This document shows, one piece after another, positions 5,984 through 8,395 of a stretch of DNA of 8,395 nucleotides. The translations under genes and the position numbers were made by a program. The notes beneath the pieces were generated by a model. The model saw only the letters and a list, made by a program, of their open reading frames with translations, searched no databases and was not told the DNA's origin. Source of the DNA: JBBEBE01 sp051746765 (GTDB taxonomy: Bacteria; Bacteroidota; Rhodothermia; Balneolales; Balneolaceae). The stretch covers positions 1 to 8,395 of the forward strand of contig JBNJFK010000097.1 in the NCBI GenBank assembly GCA_051746765.1. The letters are read 5' to 3'. Position 1 is the stretch's first letter. Each line of letters begins with the position of its first letter.

Positions 5984-7735
5984 TCAAACAAGTGATCGAA
6001 TCTCCATGGAGCGGTCCGGGTCGGTGATGCATTCGATCAATTCCGGACCGTCGATGGTCGAAGAGAGGATTTCCTGCAGCCGATCCACTGTTTGTAGCGA
6101 ATGTACCGGGATCCGGTGCGCTCCGGCAAGTGCGGAAATCCGGGTTGGTTGCGGAGTTTCGAAATGCGTGTGGAACAGATTCCTGTCAAGCGAGGCGACC
6201 GGCAGCATCCGGAAGATGGTTCCTCCGCCATTTTCCAGGACAACGATTCGGAGCGGCAGCTTGCTTTCGGCCAGTGACAGAAGGGCACCGCTGTCATGAA
6301 GTGCGGCCAGATCTCCGGTCAACAGCGTCACCCGGTCACCCGATGCGCGGGCGAGTCCGATCGCGGTCGAGAGCATCCCGTCGATACCTGCCGCACCGCG
6401 ATTGGTCCGAATCGCTCCAACCGGAAGGAAGGCGGGCCGGACACGTGTCAGATCACGTATGGTCATCGAGTTGGAGACAACGAGTCGGTCTCCGGGAGCG
6501 ATCGACAGACAGACGGCTCGTACCGCGGCCGGATCGGTCAAATCCGGGGTACGCGCAAGTGTCTCCGACAAGGAGAGCTCGGCCTTCTCGTTTTCGGTCT
6601 CCCACCACCGGATCCATCGTTCACGTGTCTCGCGCAAGTCTCCCGGATTGCCCAGAATTCGGGCTTGCTCGTCACTGATTCGAAGCGGTCGCGGCAAGAG
6701 GTCCCGGCGGTCGATTCGCGCCTCTCCCTGCTGCCAGTTCTGACGGGTGTGCAGGTGCCGGGTATGGATCTCTGTTCGCTCCCCGAGCCACGTTTCAAAA
6801 TCGAGAATCGCCCGGGTGTACGGAGTGTGGCCGGTACGCAGGACCAGATCCGGTTCGGGGCCGCCGTTCATCATGTTCCGGAGGAGAGGCTCCAAACGAT
6901 CGACCGTCCGGACACGGTCGGGGAGCGGGGCTCCGGGTTCGGCCAGAACCGGCAGCCCGGTAAGCTCCTGCAATCGCGCAACCCACTCTCCAATGTGCCG
7001 GAATGGGGCATCGGTCCCGGCAACAAGCAGGGGGTGACGCGCCGTCCGAATTTGATCGAGAAGGTCGTCCGGCATCGGATCGGCCGGTTGCCGGTTCCAG
7101 GAGAGACCGTAGGTTTGTGCGGTCTGTGGTCCGTTTTCCGTCTGTTTCCGGTTCCTTTCCCGTTCGAGCTCCATCTGCTTACGGTCGGGTTCGAGCGGTT
7201 TTCGGAAGGGGAGGTTCAGATGGACCACGCCGCCCGGATTCGTGGCGCAGGAGAGAGCCTGACCGGCCAGCAGATCGAGTCGTTTCAGGCTGGAGTCATC
7301 GGCACGCGGCTCTCCCAATTCGTGGAAAAAGGTGGTGTGAGATCCGAAAAAGTGGAGTTGATCGATGGTTTGTGAACTCCCTGTACCGCGCAGGTGAGGC
7401 GGGCGATCGGCCGTGAGCAGGATCATCGGGATTCCCGCCTGTTCCGCTTCGATGACGGCCGGCAGATAGTTGGCCAGGGCCGAACCGGAGGTGCAGATCA
7501 GCAGTGTGGGACGACCGCTTGCTTTCGCTTCTCCAAGGGCCTGAAATGCAGCCGAGCGTTCATCCAGCACGGTACAGTGGTCGTAGCCCGGGTGGAGAGT
7601 CGTTGCCAGAACCAGCGGAGTAGAGCGGGAACCGGGCGAAAGGATGGCACGACGGACCCCGTGTTGCCAAAGCGAACGGATGAGCCGGGAGGTCCAGTGC
7701 AGATTCAGATTACCACCGGTGAGCTCACTGCTCAT
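5984..7735 (-). CDS. menD: SEPHCHC synthase MenD (ThDP-dependent)
   Basis: MenD joins 2-oxoglutarate (decarboxylated) to isochorismate, giving SEPHCHC, the first committed step of the classical menaquinone route. The 583 residues span the three ThDP-enzyme domains. Seen: SPGSRSTPL (33-41), DERSAAFQALGEAKA (58-72) with the ThDP-activating Glu59, CTSGSA (81-86), TADRPPHLRGTGSSQTIDQ (108-126), NSMTIRDL (422-429), NRGAAGIDG (445-453), GDLAALHD (474-481) and ENGGGTIF (501-508). By recollected alignment to E. coli MenD, Asp475, Asn502 and Gly504 are the metal ligands, and Arg37, Arg111, Gln122, Ser423, Arg427 and Arg446 are the substrate residues; all are kept. A charged, low-complexity linker (about 180-222) separates the first and middle domains. 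The protein has 58 Arg but only 7 Lys by my count. The ATG overlaps the menF stop by 11 bp; GGTGG about 8 nt upstream may serve as a ribosome-binding site. Confidence 0.97.
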   Translation of the reverse strand: MSSELTGGNLNLHWTSRLIRSLWQHGVRRAILSPGSRSTPLVLATTLHPGYDHCTVLDERSAAFQALGEAKASGRPTLLICTSGSALANYLPAVIEAEQAGIPMILLTADRPPHLRGTGSSQTIDQLHFFGSHTTFFHELGEPRADDSSLKRLDLLAGQALSCATNPGGVVHLNLPFRKPLEPDRKQMELERERNRKQTENGPQTAQTYGLSWNRQPADPMPDDLLDQIRTARHPLLVAGTDAPFRHIGEWVARLQELTGLPVLAEPGAPLPDRVRTVDRLEPLLRNMMNGGPEPDLVLRTGHTPYTRAILDFETWLGERTEIHTRHLHTRQNWQQGEARIDRRDLLPRPLRISDEQARILGNPGDLRETRERWIRWWETENEKAELSLSETLARTPDLTDPAAVRAVCLSIAPGDRLVVSNSMTIRDLTRVRPAFLPVGAIRTNRGAAGIDGMLSTAIGLARASGDRVTLLTGDLAALHDSGALLSLAESKLPLRIVVLENGGGTIFRMLPVASLDRNLFHTHFETPQPTRISALAGAHRIPVHSLQTVDRLQEILSSTIDGPELIECITDPDRSMEIRSLV

Positions 7736-8395
7736 GGGTTTCCACCGGTTTGAGTGCCTCCAGAATAGGCCGGAACTTCATGTTGGTCTCCTCCCATTCC
7801 CGGTCGGGATCGGAGTCGGCCACAATGCCGGAGCCGGCGAAGAGACGGGCCGATGTGTGGTCGATGAGGGCACTGCGGATGGCGACACAAAATTCTCCGT
7901 TTCCGGTAAGATCGGACCAGCCAATCGGCCCGCTGTACCATCCCCGTCCGAACGGTTCAAAGCGTGTGAGTGTCTGCAAGGCAACCATACGCGGGGTACC
8001 TCCGACAGCCGGGGTCGGATGAAGGGTTCGGGCCAGATCGTGAACACTCATCTCCCGGTTGGCCTGTGCGGTAATAGGAGTGTACAGGTGTTGGACGTTG
8101 TGCAGTTTCTTGAGTCGGGGCTGTTTCGGATGGTCAATCTCCCGCGTGAACGGACGGAGTTGATCTAGAATCTCGCGTACTACGTATTGATGCTCGGATC
8201 GTTCTTTGGGGCTCTTCATGAGGGTTTGACCCAAGGCATCGTCTTCCCCGGCGCTGGCACCGCGGGCCGTGCTTCCGGCCAGCCCGTCGGTGTGAATCCG
8301 GTTGCGGTTCAGGGAGACCAGTCGTTCGGGCGATGCGCCCAGAAAGAGGGGGGAGTCGCCGGAACGAATCAAAAAGTTGGTACAGTCGGAAAACT
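7725..8395 (-). CDS. menF: Isochorismate synthase MenF, C-terminal part (cut by right edge)
   Basis: This enzyme isomerises chorismate to isochorismate, the entry step of menaquinone synthesis. The frame is open through base 8395, so the N-terminus lies outside; 222 complete residues are visible. Seen, counting from the first visible full codon: FLGASPERLV (17-26, with Glu23 at the general-acid position by EntC comparison), DGLAGSTARG (36-45), SPKERSEHQYVV (61-72, Mg2+ ligand Glu67), LHPTPAVGGTP (124-134), GWYSGPIGW (151-159), and FAGSGIVADSDPDREWEETNMK (185-206, second Mg2+ ligand near Glu202). These are the chorismate-binding-family signatures. The general-base Lys lies in the missing part. 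The gene order menF-menD favours MenF over anthranilate, aminodeoxychorismate or siderophore-type synthases. An apparent TTG start at 8372 is only an internal leucine codon. Confidence 0.93.
   Translation of the reverse strand, partial: FSDCTNFLIRSGDSPLFLGASPERLVSLNRNRIHTDGLAGSTARGASAGEDDALGQTLMKSPKERSEHQYVVREILDQLRPFTREIDHPKQPRLKKLHNVQHLYTPITAQANREMSVHDLARTLHPTPAVGGTPRMVALQTLTRFEPFGRGWYSGPIGWSDLTGNGEFCVAIRSALIDHTSARLFAGSGIVADSDPDREWEETNMKFRPILEALKPVETHEQ

Noticed and set aside
5982..6032. 17-codon N-terminal extension of the glycosyltransferase into menD
   Set aside because: The recognisable Rossmann start begins at the ATG at 5981, which directly follows the menD stop. The extension lies entirely within menD and its stop.
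6296..7375. 359-codon plus-strand open frame opposite menD
   Set aside because: Antisense shadow of MenD, whose motifs are intact from end to end; no recognisable domain in the shadow.

Overview
This window is most of a menaquinone (vitamin K2) biosynthesis locus with a type III glutamine synthetase gene lodged inside it. The organism is probably a bacterium of the Bacteroidota/Rhodothermota (Balneola-like) group. Four things point that way: a full-length GSIII (GlnN); no convincing Shine-Dalgarno sequence before most genes; an A-rich leader before glnN; and a candidate glnN promoter of the Bacteroidota form TTTG-N19-TAnnTTT. The coding DNA is moderately GC-rich. This placement is inference, because no rRNA or marker gene is present.

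Layout. Bases 1-404 (minus) are the first 134 codons of menA, the DHNA prenyltransferase, cut by the left edge. Bases 405-729 are the divergent menA/glnN intergenic region. It contains a distinctly AT-rich block (about 31% GC over 541-720) with a perfect 9-bp dyad, an imperfect direct repeat and the candidate glnN promoter. Bases 730-2913 (plus) are glnN. Bases 2914-3052 are a convergent intergenic region with hairpins and a strong bidirectional terminator. Bases 3053-8395 (minus) are one compact operon, read from right to left: menF (cut by the right edge), menD, a GT4-family glycosyltransferase, menH, menB. Its promoter lies outside the window to the right.

How the genes work together. MenF makes isochorismate from chorismate. 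MenD adds a succinyl semialdehyde unit from 2-oxoglutarate to give SEPHCHC. MenH eliminates pyruvate to give SHCHC. MenC and MenE, which would make and activate o-succinylbenzoate, are not in the window. MenB closes the naphthoquinone ring, and MenA attaches the polyprenyl chain. The classical (non-futalosine) route is therefore used. The men genes are packed by an 11-bp overlap (menF/menD), a 2-nt gap (menD/GT), a 4-bp ATGA overlap (GT/menH) and a 32-nt gap (menH/menB).

The least expected element is the glycosyltransferase, which sits in the middle of the men operon with translational-coupling geometry on both sides. From memory it resembles the cyanobacterial UDP-glucose:tetrahydrobiopterin glucosyltransferase family. 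Its acceptor here is unknown. I see no CRISPR array, tRNA, rRNA, insertion sequence or phage gene.
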